Shown: positions 11,913 to 23,372, numbered from the stretch's first letter. The stretch: DNA of 64,000 bases from Cordia subcordata (GCA_028554755.1 JAPTOF010000010.1:8716001-8780000), one strand, 5' to 3'. Notes: generated by a model not told the origin, from the sequence alone. Made by a program: numbers and translations.

Positions 11913-12587
11913 CTATTGTTGTGTGATGCTAGTTTGATTTTGAGGGCACCTAGCAACGTTGTGACTCGGTTGACCCCAATTTAAACACCTTCGTCTACCA
12001 ACTTGGTCCGAGTGATCCATCTCATTAGGGATGCGCCTACCCCTTGCGGGTCCTCTACTTCTGTGTCGCAATCTGGCTCGATTAGGTTGCAATTGCCAAG
12101 CATGTGCATCTAGCCAATAATCAACGTGTCCCAGAGGTTGAAATGGGTTGGCATACGTATTTGTGTATGCTTCGACTTTATATTCAAGCGGGAACATGTT
12201 GACTAACATTATATTCAAATAGCGTGCAACTGCCTGTGCATGTGAACATGGTAAATGGTAGGTTGTCCACTTGCCGCAGGTACATATCTTCTCATTAAAT
12301 CTAACCACTTGTATAGGACGTCTGTCAGTAAATGATTATGGTAAGTGGCCGACCTGTGTTGTACTAGTTTCGTAGTGAAAATTGAACACTTTATAAAGGT
12401 GTGACTTTGCCTCCCACTTGTCAAACAGTTCTCTGACTCTAATGGGGATGACAAATTCTTGTCCTGCCAAGTGCCTCGCATGTATAGACCGGTTGTAGAA
12501 ATATTCAGCACACTTTGTGAAAGTGTGCGACACTAACACTGTAATAGGCAAATACCTTGCCCCAACAAGGACACCATTGAAACACTC
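11913..12587 (-). pseudogene. MULE-2 transposase, C-terminal segment (SWIM finger)
   Basis: Continues the transposase after the catalytic domain: FNGVLVGARYLPITVLV, the FDKWEAKSHLYKV region, then a SWIM zinc finger (CTCGKWTTYHLPCSHA, pattern CxC...CxH) typical of MuDR transposases. The C-terminal tail has a knuckle-like CLNWGQPSHNVARC in which the second expected Cys is Trp. The segment abuts the solo LTR at 12588. On the other side of the LTR the frame resumes at the matching codon (MTTNNVEC). Small frameshifts occur near 12300 and 12340-12520. Confidence 0.8.
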
Positions 12588-14391
12588 TGATGTGTCTGTT
12601 TTGTGTGTTTATATTTTGCAATTATATACTTGTTTTGAGGTGTTTTGAGCTTCATTTGATGTATTAGTTTAACATTTAGGTCATACTCATGCATATTAAG
12701 GTCTACACGTTCATAGTTGAACTTAGGACTTAAATGCTACACTAATGTACGTTTCTTGCTTGTTTAAGGTGTGATTTGGGAAGATAATTGGAGCTTAACT
12801 GAGGGTGATTGAAGTGTGGAACAAAGCCAAGGGTGTTTTGGATGCAAAGGAATGAAGAAAAGTGCTTTTGGAAATGGCCGGAAGAAAGAAGGAGCGACCG
12901 AGGCGAAACTGAGCGCAACGTGAGCCAAATTCGGATCTTGCAACCTAAAAAGGACATGGACAAATTTTGGATACATTTTAGGGTGCAAAATATGGCTTGG
13001 GAGATCCCCCATGACGATACAAAGCCATAGAAAAAAATGGTGCGCGAATCGGAGCTAAAACGAGCAAGATATGACCATTTTACTATCAAGATCGGTTAGC
13101 CTCTGTATAGGCCGGATGACCAAGCCGGTCGACCGGGTAGGTCGACCGCCAGATCGTAACTGGCCCAATTTTGGCCGGACGACTTAGGCCCAAAGCCGGT
13201 CGACCGGTGAGCCTCACCGACGCGTTGAAAGCTTTATTTAAGCCACTTTTCAGCCCTTTTGAGGAGGAACTTTTATTTCTTAAACCCTAATAAACCCTAA
13301 CCTCGACCCACTATACAAACCACCCTAAACCACCATCTAAACCCCACACCAAGCAAGGATTGAAGCAGCAAACAAAGAATTGAAGGATTTGTACGGATTT
13401 GGAAGCAAGAATTTAGGGAAGTTCTTCTTGTTCTTTCTCTATTTCTTGTAAATATGTTGCTAGATTAGGCTAGATTTAGGGTTGATTGTTATTGTATATT
13501 AGATTAGGCGTTGAATAATGGATTTGTGTAGATATTTGGCTCTTAATACATATTTATTTACATAAATTTATGGCATGATTCAATATGTCTATGTATTGGA
13601 AATCAAGCATGTCTATGTGTTTGTTAAAATGCCTAAGTGAATATGCATGTGTTATTTGTGCTTCAAATGCTCTTATCTACTTATTTGGGTGATGTGATTG
13701 TGCGTAATCTCATGGCTTTGCTTAGTAGAGTAGGCTTTAGCTTTAAATATAGCTAATAGGTTACATGCTTTGCTTAGTCGAGTTTAGGTGCTAGTCCTTC
13801 GCCTTAAATCCAGCCAAGCGGATAAGTTAACCTAGACTAGAGTATCCCTCATCCATGTTAGTGTTGGTTAATTGAGCCTTAATGTTACGTAGTGTTTAGA
13901 TGCTAGTCCTTGGCTTTAAACCCAGCCAAGAGGATAAGTTCTACACATGAATTGCGTAGGCTAGGAAGGATTGGCCCTTAGCTTTAAATCCAGCTAATGG
14001 GTTGAACCACTAGTATTGGTTAAGAGAGCCCCCGATCAACACAACGGCAATAGAAGTCCCGAGCCTTAGATAGATATCATCTGTTATCATAGCCCAAGTT
14101 TTGTTGCAATGCAATCGCCCTAGGTCCCCCTTCTTCTTCATTAGTGTCTCCTTCCTTAGTTTGGCTCCTTTAAGTTCCTCCATAGATTAGTTTATTTTCT
14201 TTTTTTTCCGAGTTCCCTTCCATCTCAAAGTAAGTACACACACGCATGTAGCTAGTTTAAGGCACCCCAGTACACAGAAACTAAACTAAGGTAGCCTCCC
14301 TGTGGATTCGACCCCGCACTTGCACACACTGTACTGCACACGTCCCGTGCACTTGCGGGCTATTAAGGCTTGTGCTCAAATAGCGATATCA
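12588..14391. mobile_element. Solo LTR inside the MULE-2 transposase
   Basis: 1,804 bp beginning TGATGTGTCTG and ending GCGATATCA, with a perfect 5-bp TSD CACTC at 12583-12587 and 14392-14396. It belongs to the same family as the LTRs at 15344-16957 and 20595-22219: shared AAACCCTAATAAACCC leader, GGTCGACCGG palindromes and four hairpin motifs. The first few hundred bases have diverged. No internal domain is present, so it is a recombination product. Plus and minus orientation both show no protein-coding capacity. Confidence 0.88.
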
Positions 14392-15343
14392 CACTCCACG
14401 TTGTTTGTAGTCATCATACCCCACCTCGAACCTCGATCAGCACACAGTGTCCACATCTCCCGGTCTATGTTGGTGAGATAGTCGTATGCCCGTTTACCAG
14501 CCCCGCTTGGTGTTGGGTCAACTTCTAAAATTTTTCGCATCACTTCTACGTGTTTGCGGACTTGATTTTCCTTACCAGCTCTCCAACATAAGTCCTTTAT
14601 ATACTGGTTTTGGAACTGTTTCATGACATTACTTTTGAGGTGCCTCAAGCATATTTGATGCTTCACCCGCAATTGCCCATCAGCTGAGATACGATTCACG
14701 ACAGAAAAAATTCCTGCATGTCTATCAGACACTACACAAATCTCATCCATGTAATGCAGAAAATGCCGACGTACCATTTGAAGGAACCATGTCCAGCTTT
14801 CTGTTGTCTCTACATCGACAACTGCAAACGCCAATAGTAAAATCTGACCGTTCGCATCAGCTGTCAATGCTGTTAGAAGATGGCCCTTATATTGCCCGCA
14901 TAGGTGAGTACCGTCGAGAGAAAGTACTGGACGACAATACTTCCACGCTGCAATGCATGGTGCAAATGCCTAAAACACATAATTAAAAATTTTGGTTCCT
15001 TGCGTCGACCCTTGGAAGAACTTGTATGTTACAATTGTCCCTGGATTAGTTGCCTTGACAGTTCTAAAAAATCGCGGAAGTAACTGGTACGACTCGTCCC
15101 AATCGCCGTACACCATTTCAATGGCCTTATTTCGGCCACGCCATGTCTTTTCGTATGAAATGTTCACGTGAAAGGTGTCCATAATGTGTGCGCGTACAAA
15201 ACCCACATCGAAATCAGACTTGTGTTTTACAAAGTGGATAACCGTATAACTGACCAGTGCAGTGGTAATATTTTTATGGTCGGCCCTTCGCCTATCACCG
15301 AAACAATTATACACGCCCCAATACTTTGTTATTTCAAACTAGC
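14392..15343 (-). pseudogene. MULE-2 transposase, central segment with catalytic domain
   Basis: Reads from FEITKYWGVYNCFGDRRRAD through FVKHKSDFDVGFVRAHI and TWRGRNKAIEMVYGDWDESY into the MULE transposase domain. The first acidic residue sits in VLSLDGTHL (about 14905) and the second in ICVVSDRHAGI (about 14725), followed by the C..H motif ICLRHLKSN. A reading break near 14970-14985 (TGTTTTAG) may be a degraded short intron. The segment ends at the solo LTR (TTNNVEC) and begins at the full-length LTR element. These residues are those of the DDE-type MULE nuclease, but the gene is broken by two insertions. Confidence 0.82.
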
Positions 15344-16957
15344 TGATGTGTGTCATTTGTGCATGTTTGCATCTAGTTTTTGCATGCATATTTAAGGGTG
15401 TTTAGAGTATAATTGAGTGCGCTTAGTATAAAGTTTATGCATATTTGTTAATATTTGTACATAATGCATTTAGGTGATTAAATACTATACTAAGTGTTAT
15501 ATTCCATGTTTTAGGAGCGTTTTGGAAGGGTTCAAGCTTATGCGAGGAAGAAATGAGCTAACAGATAATGACCGGAAGAAAAGAAATAAAGAAGAGATCA
15601 TTCTGATCCAGCCGGTCGACGACGGTCGACCGGTCACTCCAGAGAATAAAAGAGTGAAGCTGGTCGAGTTTCTCAAGAAGCCGGTCGACCGGCTAGGTCG
15701 ACCGGCCAGTCCAGAGAGCATCATGATTGAAGCAGGTCGAGCAAGAAAGAGGAGCCGGTCTACCGGCTAGGTTGACCGGCTGTGCGTTGAAGAAATCTAT
15801 AAAAGCTCGTTTCTGCTCAATTTCGGGGGAGGAACTTTTATTTCTTAAATCTTAATAAACCCTAACCCTTTACCCACTTCACAAAACACCCTAAACCACC
15901 ATCTAAACCCCACACCAAGCTAGGATTGAAGCATTAAACAAAGATTTGAAGGATTTGTACAGATTTGGAAGTAAGAATTTAGGGAAGTTCTTCTTGTTCT
16001 TTCTCTATTTCTTGTAAATATGTTGCTAGATTAGGCTAGATTTAGGGTTGATTGTTGTTGTATATTAGATTAGGGCTTTGAATAATGGATTTGTGTAGAT
16101 CTTTGGCTCTTAATACATGTTTATTCACATAAATTTATGGCATGATTCAATATGTCTATGTATTGGAAATCAAACATGTCTATGTGTTTGTTAAAATGCC
16201 TAAGTGAATATGCATGTGTTATTTGTGCTTCAAATGCTCTTATCTACTTATATGGGTGATGTGATTGTGCTTAATCTCGTGGCTTTGCTTAGTAGAGTAG
16301 GCTTTAGCTTTAAATCTAGCTAATAGGTTACATGCTTTGCTTAGTCGAGTTTAGGTGCTAGTCTTTCGCTTTAAATCCAGCCAAGCAGATAAGTTAACCT
16401 AGACTAGAGTATTCCTCACCCACGTTAGTGTTGGTTAATTGAGCTTTAATGTCACGTAGTGTTTAGGTGCTAGTCCTTGGCTTTAAATCTAGCCAAGAGG
16501 ATAAGTTCTAAGCACGAATTGCGTAGGCTATGAGGGATTGGCCCTTAACTTTAAATTCAGCTAACGGGTTGAACCACTAGTATTAGTTAAGAGAACCCCC
16601 GATCAACACAACGGCAATAGAAGTCCCGAGCCTTAGATAGATATCATCTGTTATCATAGCCCAAGTCTTGTTGCAATGCAATCGCCCTAGGTCCCCTTCT
16701 TCTTTATTAGTGTTTCCTTCCTTAGTTTGGCTCCTTTAAGTTCTTCCATAGATTAGTTTTTATTTTCCTTTTTCCGAGCTCACTTCCATCCTAAAGTAAG
16801 TACACACACGCACGTAGCTAGTTTAAGGCACCCAAGCACATAGAGACTAAACTAAGGCAGCCTCCCTGTGGATTCGACCCCGCACTTGCACACACAGTAC
16901 TACACACGTCCCGTGCACTTGCGGGCTATTTAGGCTTGTGCTCAAATTGCGGTATCA
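15344..16957 (+). repeat. 5' LTR (1,614 bp)
   Basis: Starts TGATGTGTGTC, ends TATCA. Contains a cluster of GCCGGTCGACCGGC palindromes (15611-15782), a plant-telomere-like AAACCCTAACCC patch near 15855, and four TTAAATCC-loop hairpins between 16300 and 16570. Confidence 0.9.
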
Positions 16958-16963
16958 AGTTTT

Positions 16964-16981
16964 TGGCACCATTGCCGGGGA
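16964..16981 (+). promoter_or_regulatory. Primer-binding site, tRNA-Asp type
   Basis: TGGCACCATTGCCGGGGA lies six bases after the 5' LTR. It differs at two positions from the complement of the plant tRNA-Asp 3' end (TGGCGCCGTTGCCGGGGA), a primer used by several plant Ty3/gypsy lineages. Confidence 0.7.
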
Positions 16982-17163
16982 GGCACGGTATTGGTTTTTT
17001 GTGTGCTTTTGTGTTTGCGATTGGTTGCTTGCGTGTGCACTATCTTTACTTGCTTTCCATTTTTTGAAAAAAAAAATAGAAAAAAAAATTTTTTTTTCTC
17101 GAAAAATTTTTTTTTTTTTAAAAAATTTGACTGTGAAGGGGTTTTACTTGTGATTCATTGAAT

Positions 17164-18774
17164 ATGACCGATCCTAATGCTTCTTGGTGGTCACTTGTAT
17201 CCTCTTCCCCACTACCCGAACGTGTCCCTTATGCATGTCGCTTGTGTGGAAGTTTTATGCATTCTACCGTTTTCTGTCCCCATGAGAATTCCCCACCTAA
17301 GGCTAGTGCTACTAATGACCTCTATAGTCATGCAACATCTCATGCATCTTCATTTAGTAATCATGACTATAGGGATGCATATTCTTGTTATTGCAATCAT
17401 TGTGGAAGCCGTGCTCATTTTCCTAGTGCTTGTCCCACCTTCCACCCTCATTCCCGATTGCATGCAATGCCCTATGCCCCTAGCAATCATATGCCCATGC
17501 ATGCATCTACATCTAGCTATCATGATTCTAGGGAGCAACATCATGCATTTTCACAATGGGGTCAAGATGACTCTTTATTCCATTCACCTTCTAGTTTCGA
17601 TTTTCCACCTCTAACACCTTCTTTTTCCACCCATTCTTCTCCCGAGTTTTTTGATGGTTATGTGAAAAATGATTTTCAAAATGACTACCTTTTTCACTCG
17701 GTTGAGCCCTCTTCTTTTAGGTTTTCTTCTCAAGAGAAAACACTTGACTATCTCTTATCCCTCATCCAATCTAACCAAGAACAACTTGAGAGTTTGAAGC
17801 GAGACACGAAATCTTTTAGTGTGTCCTTGGAGAGAGTGGTTGAGAGTATGCAACTCATGAGTGAGAATGATGATATATCTTTAGAACGAGTTGAAGGGAT
17901 AGAGATGAGACCTAACGATGAGGTGACTAGGGGTGGAAATGATGATGTATGGGAGAGACAACTAGAAAGAGAGGTTGATGGGGAGTTAACATCTTGTAGT
18001 GAGGATGAAGATGAGCTTAATGATAACTTGGTTCTTAATGACTCTTGTGATTATGTTTTAGAGGAAGTAGTACCTTATCCTCTTAAGCTTTCAACGTCTC
18101 CTATTGAGTCACACGAGCTTTTTCTTTCTTATCATCCCACACATTCCGTACACATGAAGGTTGAGTTTTGTGTCGATAGTACTCAATTGCATTCCGAGTC
18201 GGCATTTAGGGAGTTTAGCGTGCATTCTCCCCTTGAGCATTCATGCATACATGATGAGGAATTCGTTGTGTCCCCATTGCCCCCTCCATTAGTGTCTACC
18301 CCATATGAAAAGCATGATGGCGAGATGACACCCACTGGTGATGAATGTATTGATGAATTTAAAGAGACTGCAGCTAGTAAAGGTTTAAAGTCATCCATTG
18401 GGGAAAACAAGACATCAATTTCGGAGATTTTAGATGATAAGTTTCTTGGAGTTAAGAATCATGATGTTGAAGGGAATAACAACTCTAAGAAGACACATAA
18501 GAAAGGAATTGATGTGCTTGGAAGAATGATCTATGGGTCTCTTTGGATGTTTGATGATTCATTGATGGAAATAGAGCCCATTAAGATTGAATCCACCCTT
18601 CGTGAGGAGTTAGAACGACCTAGGCTTGATCATGTTATATCTTGTGGAGAAGAAGAGTGTAGTACATCCACCCCCTATATCGTTGTTCTTCTTCTCCAAA
18701 TGTCGTTCCAACGCCCATTTCCCATTCCATTGAGTCTTCCTTTTTGGAGCTCACGTTTGTGCCTTCATGCATAG
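17164..18774 (+). CDS. Zinc-knuckle protein of the LTR element (gag-like)
   Basis: 536 codons from ATG 17164, in the retrotransposon interior. Two CX2CX4HX4C zinc knuckles lie near the N terminus, CRLCGSFMHSTVFC (about residues 21-34) and CNHCGSRAHFPSAC (about residues 77-90), separated by a His/Ser-rich linker. The remainder is Ser/Glu/Asp-rich with a coiled-coil-like stretch (YLLSLIQSNQEQLESLKRD). Zinc knuckles normally sit at the C terminus of Gag, so the N-terminal position is unusual. A probable single-base frameshift near 18670-18700 shortens it: the next frame continues PTPISHSIESSFLELTFVPS and stays open to 19112. The intact ancestral protein would be about 650 residues. I recognise no enzyme domain. 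Capsid or RNA-binding function is inferred from the knuckles only. Confidence 0.65.
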   Translation: MTDPNASWWSLVSSSPLPERVPYACRLCGSFMHSTVFCPHENSPPKASATNDLYSHATSHASSFSNHDYRDAYSCYCNHCGSRAHFPSACPTFHPHSRLHAMPYAPSNHMPMHASTSSYHDSREQHHAFSQWGQDDSLFHSPSSFDFPPLTPSFSTHSSPEFFDGYVKNDFQNDYLFHSVEPSSFRFSSQEKTLDYLLSLIQSNQEQLESLKRDTKSFSVSLERVVESMQLMSENDDISLERVEGIEMRPNDEVTRGGNDDVWERQLEREVDGELTSCSEDEDELNDNLVLNDSCDYVLEEVVPYPLKLSTSPIESHELFLSYHPTHSVHMKVEFCVDSTQLHSESAFREFSVHSPLEHSCIHDEEFVVSPLPPPLVSTPYEKHDGEMTPTGDECIDEFKETAASKGLKSSIGENKTSISEILDDKFLGVKNHDVEGNNNSKKTHKKGIDVLGRMIYGSLWMFDDSLMEIEPIKIESTLREELERPRLDHVISCGEEECSTSTPYIVVLLLQMSFQRPFPIPLSLPFWSSRLCLHA

Positions 18775-19112
18775 AACATTTTCATCTAGGGTTAGAAAGC
18801 ACGTTTCCCATATTGCATGCATTAGACCTATCTTTGACCAATGGGGAAAGTGTGTTCCTAGCCCTTGATTATGAGAAGAAGGCATTGGGGTGGCTAATTA
18901 AAGAGCAAGCGGGACATGATTCTTCACGTTTGAGCATGCTTCATTCCACACTTGCGCATTCATTTGATATTTTAGGGTGGGATCTTGAAAAGGGGTGCAT
19001 CATGCATTCATTGCCCCAGCCTTTAGTGCATGACCCTTTTCCTTCTATATTCTGTGCTTTAATGATTATCCAACAATTTGTGCCACGCAATTTTAAACAT
19101 GTTTTACTCTAA
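18700..19112 (+). pseudogene. Frameshifted C-terminal continuation of the gag-like ORF
   Basis: In the frame one step from the main ORF, the sequence VVPTPISHSIESSFLELTFV continues with similar composition (CIEHFHLGLESTFPILHALD, ALDYEKKALGWLIKEQAG) to a stop at 19110-19112. No separate ATG suits it and the two frames overlap, which fits a frameshift better than a second gene. Confidence 0.55.
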
Positions 19113-20594
19113 CATTGGCACCCGGCTGGAGCCGTTAAATCCAGCGCTACTAGGAGGCACCCTAGGTTTGTTCATATTTTTCTTGTTTTTCTTGTATTTA
19201 TTTGCTTTTGTACATAATAGATTAGATTGCTTTTTTTTATCTTACCTTTTTTATATTTTAGGATTTCTTTTGTTTATTTTCATTCTTAGTAGGTTAGATT
19301 TTTACTCCCTTACTTGTTCTTGCTCCTTTTCTTCATTTGTGCATCAATCCCTTACCCCGTGTTTACATCCTTGTTTATCATTTCAAATGTCAATGTGAGC
19401 TTGCATAGCATATCTTCTAATCTCTTCTTTGTTTTTTGAGCATTAGTGCTTTCCACAAAAGATAGAGGCTAGTAGATCATTGGATTGTCTTTGGCATTTG
19501 CGGACTACATGGAAACAAGGTTGTATCTATCCATCTTTTACTTGTCCTTATCTATCCCTCTCCGTATTCCCCATATGTATTTCATGTTGATTGCTTGTCA
19601 TGTGGTTTTGTGATTTTTGCTTGAGGACAAGCAAAGTTTAGGTTTGGGGGTGTGGTTGCTCATTTATTGTTTGTATCATATTTGGGATAGATTCGCTTGC
19701 CATATCTTATTTTTTGCTTAAAATGTGTTCAAATTTTTTAATTTTTTTGCATATTTTGAGTTAGTTTATCTCCACGTTGGTTGGAGAGTTGGCTTTTGTT
19801 ATTGACTTAATTGATTGGAGAAGATAAGGGTGTATTGTGGGGAGTAAATGGAGTCTAGGGTATAACCTAGACTTTGAAGAGAATCCTTTTGAAAACTGTG
19901 GGGAGTCAATGTTTCTAAGAATGCACCTTATAGTTTCCCCACAACTTGGTTGGAAAAAGTGTTTTTAAAGGGTTGTTGATATGAGTGTCCATTCCTTGAT
20001 TGGTTCTTTTAGTTTGCCTAAGCCTCTTCTTTTTCCTTTCTTTTTGTTCTATTTATGTATTGAAAAAAAAAAAAACAAACAAAAACAAAAAAAAAATGAG
20101 AAAAAGAGAAAAGCCAAAAGGCAACAAAAAGATTGAAAAGTAAAGTATGTTGAATAAGTGTCAAGTGACATAATGTCAATTTGACACAAGTATCTCTTTT
20201 GTTCTTTCATGTGTTATGAATAAGGCTCTTACGTCAATGTGAGCCATTGTGATGTATCTTCTCTTTCTTGTATCTTTGAGGCTAAGTGCATATTGGGAGG
20301 TCATGTTAGTTGATAGAGCACGAAGTATCAACATCCCGAGTGCATGAGTTGGAATCCTAAGTTTGTGGTGGTTCTAGCTACTTGGTGACATTCCCAAGAG
20401 GTGTGAGACCCCTTGTGATCAAAGGGAGGATCTGAAAAAGATTAAGGAAGCCCTTACATGAAAAAAATGACCCCTTGTACCCCTTGGATGCGAAAAGATA
20501 GCAAGTCAATGCAATTGACAACTCTTTGAAAAGCATGAGGATAGACTTCATTTAGGCTTGCTTGAGGACAAGCAAGGGGAAGGTTTGGGGGTGT
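19113..20594 (+). other. Non-coding 3' internal region with duplicated polypurine-type motif
   Basis: AT-rich interior of the LTR element with an A-rich patch at 20060-20105. The hairpin-plus-purine motif TTGAGGACAAGCAA followed by GGTTTGGGGGTGT occurs twice: at about 19620-19653, and at 20561-20594 directly before the 3' LTR. The second is the working polypurine tract by position. The first suggests an internal duplication or an old recombination. Confidence 0.6.
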
Positions 20595-22219
20595 TGATGT
20601 GTGTCATTTGTGCATGTTTGCATCTAGTTTTTGCATGCATATTTAAGGGTGTTTAGAGTATAATTGAGTGCGCTTAGTATAAAGTTTATGCATATTTGTT
20701 AATATTTGTATATAATGTATTTAGGTGCATAAATACTATACTAAATGTTATATTCCATGTTTTAGGAGTGTTTTGGGAGGGTTCAAGCTTATGCGAGGAA
20801 GAAATGAGCTAACGGATGAAGACCGGAAGAAAAGAAATAAAGAAGAGATCATTCTGATCCAGCCGGTCGACTTAGAAGAAGAGTCGGTCGACCGTCTAGG
20901 TTGACCGGCCGCTCTCGAGAATAAAAGAGTGAAGCCGGTCGAGTTCCTCAAGAAGCCGGTCGACCGGCTAGGTCGACCTGCCAGTCCAGAGAGCATCATG
21001 ATTGAAGCCGGTCGAGCAAGAAAGAGGAGCCGGTCGACCGGCTGTGCGCTAAAGGAATCTATAAAAAGCTCGTTTCTGCTCAATTTCGGGGGAGGAACTT
21101 TTATTTCTTAAATCCTAATAAACCCTAACCCTTTACCCACTTCACAAAACACCCTAAACCACCATCTAAACCCCACACCAAGCTAGGATTGAAGCATTAA
21201 ACAAAGATTTGAAGGATTTGTATGGATTTGGAAGCAAGAATTTAGGGAAGTTCTTCTTGTTCTTTCTCTATTTCTTGTAAATATGTTGCTAGATTAGGCT
21301 AGATTTAGGGTTGATTGTTGTTGTATATTAGATTAGGGCTTTGAATAATGGATTTGTGTAGATCTTTGGCTCTTAATACATGTTTATTTACATAAATTTA
21401 TGGCATGATTCAATATATCTATGTATTGGAAATCAAACATGTCTATGTGTTTGTTAAAATGCCTAAGTGAATATGCATGTGTTATTTGTGCTTCAAATGC
21501 TCTTATCTACTTATATGGGTGATGTGATTGTGCTTAATCTCGTGACTTTGCTTAGTAGAGTAGGCTTTAGCTTTAAATCCAGCTAATAGGTTACATGCTA
21601 TGCTTAGTCGAGTTTAGGTGCTAGTCCTTGGCTTTAAATCCAGCCAAGCGGATAAGTTAACCTAGACTAGAGTATCACTCACCCACGTTAGTGTTGGTTA
21701 ATTGAGCCTTAATGTCACGTAGTGTTTAGGTGCTAGTCCTTGGCTTTAAATCCAGCCAAGAGGATAAGTTCTAAGCACGAATTGCGTAGGCTAGGAGGGA
21801 TTGGCCCTTAGCTTTAAATCCAGCTAACGGGTTGAACCACTAGTATTGGTTAAGAGAGCCCCGATCAACACAACGGTAATAGAAGTCCCGAGCCTTAGAT
21901 AGATATCATCTACTATCATAGCCCAAGTCTTGTTGCAATGCAATCGCCCTAGGTCCCCTTCTTCTTTATTAGTGTTTCCTTCCTTAGTTTGGCTCCTTTA
22001 AGTTCCTTCATAGATTAGTTTTTATTTTCCTTTTTCCGAGCTCCCTTCCATCCTAAAGTAAGTACACACACGCACGTAGCTAGTTTAAGGCACCCGAGCA
22101 CATAGAGACTAAACTAAGGTAGCCTCCCTGTGGATTCAACCCCGCACTTGCACACACAGTACTACACACGTCCCGTGCACTTGCGGGCTATTTAGGCTTG
22201 TACTCAAATAGCGGTATCA
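20595..22219 (+). repeat. 3' LTR (1,625 bp)
   Basis: Near-identical to the 5' LTR except for indels in the GGTCGACCGG palindrome zone (20860-21050). Confidence 0.9.
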
Positions 22220-23172
22220 CTGGCGATGCGTGGATTTCCGAATTGCCCGCAATTCCCACCTACATGGATTTCTAAGGTTGGAAGCATTTTTGCAACAAAC
22301 AACCCATAAATCTGGTTCAGACCTCTTGACTTTGTATTCACGTTGTACCTTTATCGAGTACATCTGAACCGCCCGAATCACCTCCTTCTTTGACGGGAAA
22401 ATCATTCCTTTGGCCAATTCCTTCTCATCCCAAAATATTTTCGTTTTGTGCTCCTCCATACTATCCATATAGTATTCTTGACTAACGGGATGAAGTTGAG
22501 CAGTTTCATGTACATCGTGCATCGGTACGGTACACGAAGGTCCCCCACACCAGAAGACGGCCCTTCACATTCCGCATTAACGTTCGCAATGTTTTCATTA
22601 CCATTGAAGATGTCATCATCGTCGTACCATACATCGTTCTCATTCAAGGCCATGTCCTCATCTTCTTCGTCAGGTTCAGATGAAAATGTGTCCATGTTCA
22701 AGTCCACCCTCACATTATGAGATGGTCCCGCTATGTCACTCCCAGCAACGTAATGTGATGGTTCGGCATTCAAGTCGGGAACAGCGCAACCAAACTGGAA
22801 ATCATTGCTTCGTTGCGGAATGTACACGTCGTCAGCCTTTACTTCCACAATAACATGAGCATTATTCATGTTATTATCATTACATGCTATTCGAAACACG
22901 TCCATCAAATCATCATCGTTGCTGATTGCCGCCTCGCTAAAATATGGATACAATAACTGTACGACCCCCGATTGGAAACGATGCGATAGCTCCACCCTGT
23001 CGATGCCATAACGCAAATTAAGCTTCTCATAGACATTATAAACAAATTCATTGTATGATGTTTCATGTGTTATTTTAACCTTACGAACAGGCTTCATAGT
23101 TTTATATTCGATACCATACGGACAATTAATTTTTTCTTCACCATAATATAAAAGAACAGAGACTGTATTCAT
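22220..23172 (-). pseudogene. MULE-2 transposase, N-terminal segment
   Basis: Starts MNTVSVLLYYGEEKINCPYG at 23172 and aligns with the MULE-1 transposase through the beta-rich domain, the acidic linker (DLNMDTFSSEPDEEDEDM) and QEYYMDSMEEHKTKIFWDEK. One frameshift lies at about 22520-22560. The segment ends at STHRQ, where the LTR element sits. The remaining frame resumes at 15338 with FEITKYWG. MuDR-type transposases are usually 700 or more residues, which fits the three segments together. Confidence 0.82.
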
Positions 23173-23372
23173 ATTTTCTTACTGACTAAAATATTAAATG
23201 AATAGTATACAAGTTTGTATGTGTGGAAGATAATTGGAAAGATTTTGGGCGATTTAAAAATTAAGGATACTAAGCGGATTATATATGGGTTATAAGAAAT
23301 TTGGATCTTTAGTGTTGGGTTTTCCGAGAATGAAAGAGCGGAAATTAAATAGGAGTTCAAGCCATAAAAATT

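Larger units (their letters stand above)
15344..22219 (+). mobile_element. Full-length non-autonomous LTR retrotransposon
   Basis: Two LTRs (15344-16957 and 20595-22219) start TGATGTGTGTC and end GGTATCA. The TSD is CTAGC on the left (15339-15343) and CTGGC on the right (22220-22224), one mismatch. The transposase reading frame continues correctly when the element is removed, which confirms the boundaries. The primer-binding site resembles the 3' end of tRNA-Asp, and a purine-rich tract precedes the 3' LTR. The only coding capacity is a zinc-knuckle protein. No protease, integrase or reverse transcriptase was found in about 3.6 kb of internal DNA, so it depends on a partner. In the 150 bp compared by eye the LTRs differ at about four sites, indicating a fairly recent insertion. 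Confidence 0.9.

Noticed and set aside
13262..13310. AAACCCTAA words as an interstitial telomere repeat
   Set aside because: Only two or three degenerate units, shared by all LTR copies at the same place, so part of the LTR.
15497..15770. Open frames in the LTR containing RPSRSTGFLRN-like words
   Set aside because: They translate the GGTCGACCGG palindrome array on both strands; the same words appear in the other LTR at 20748-21111.
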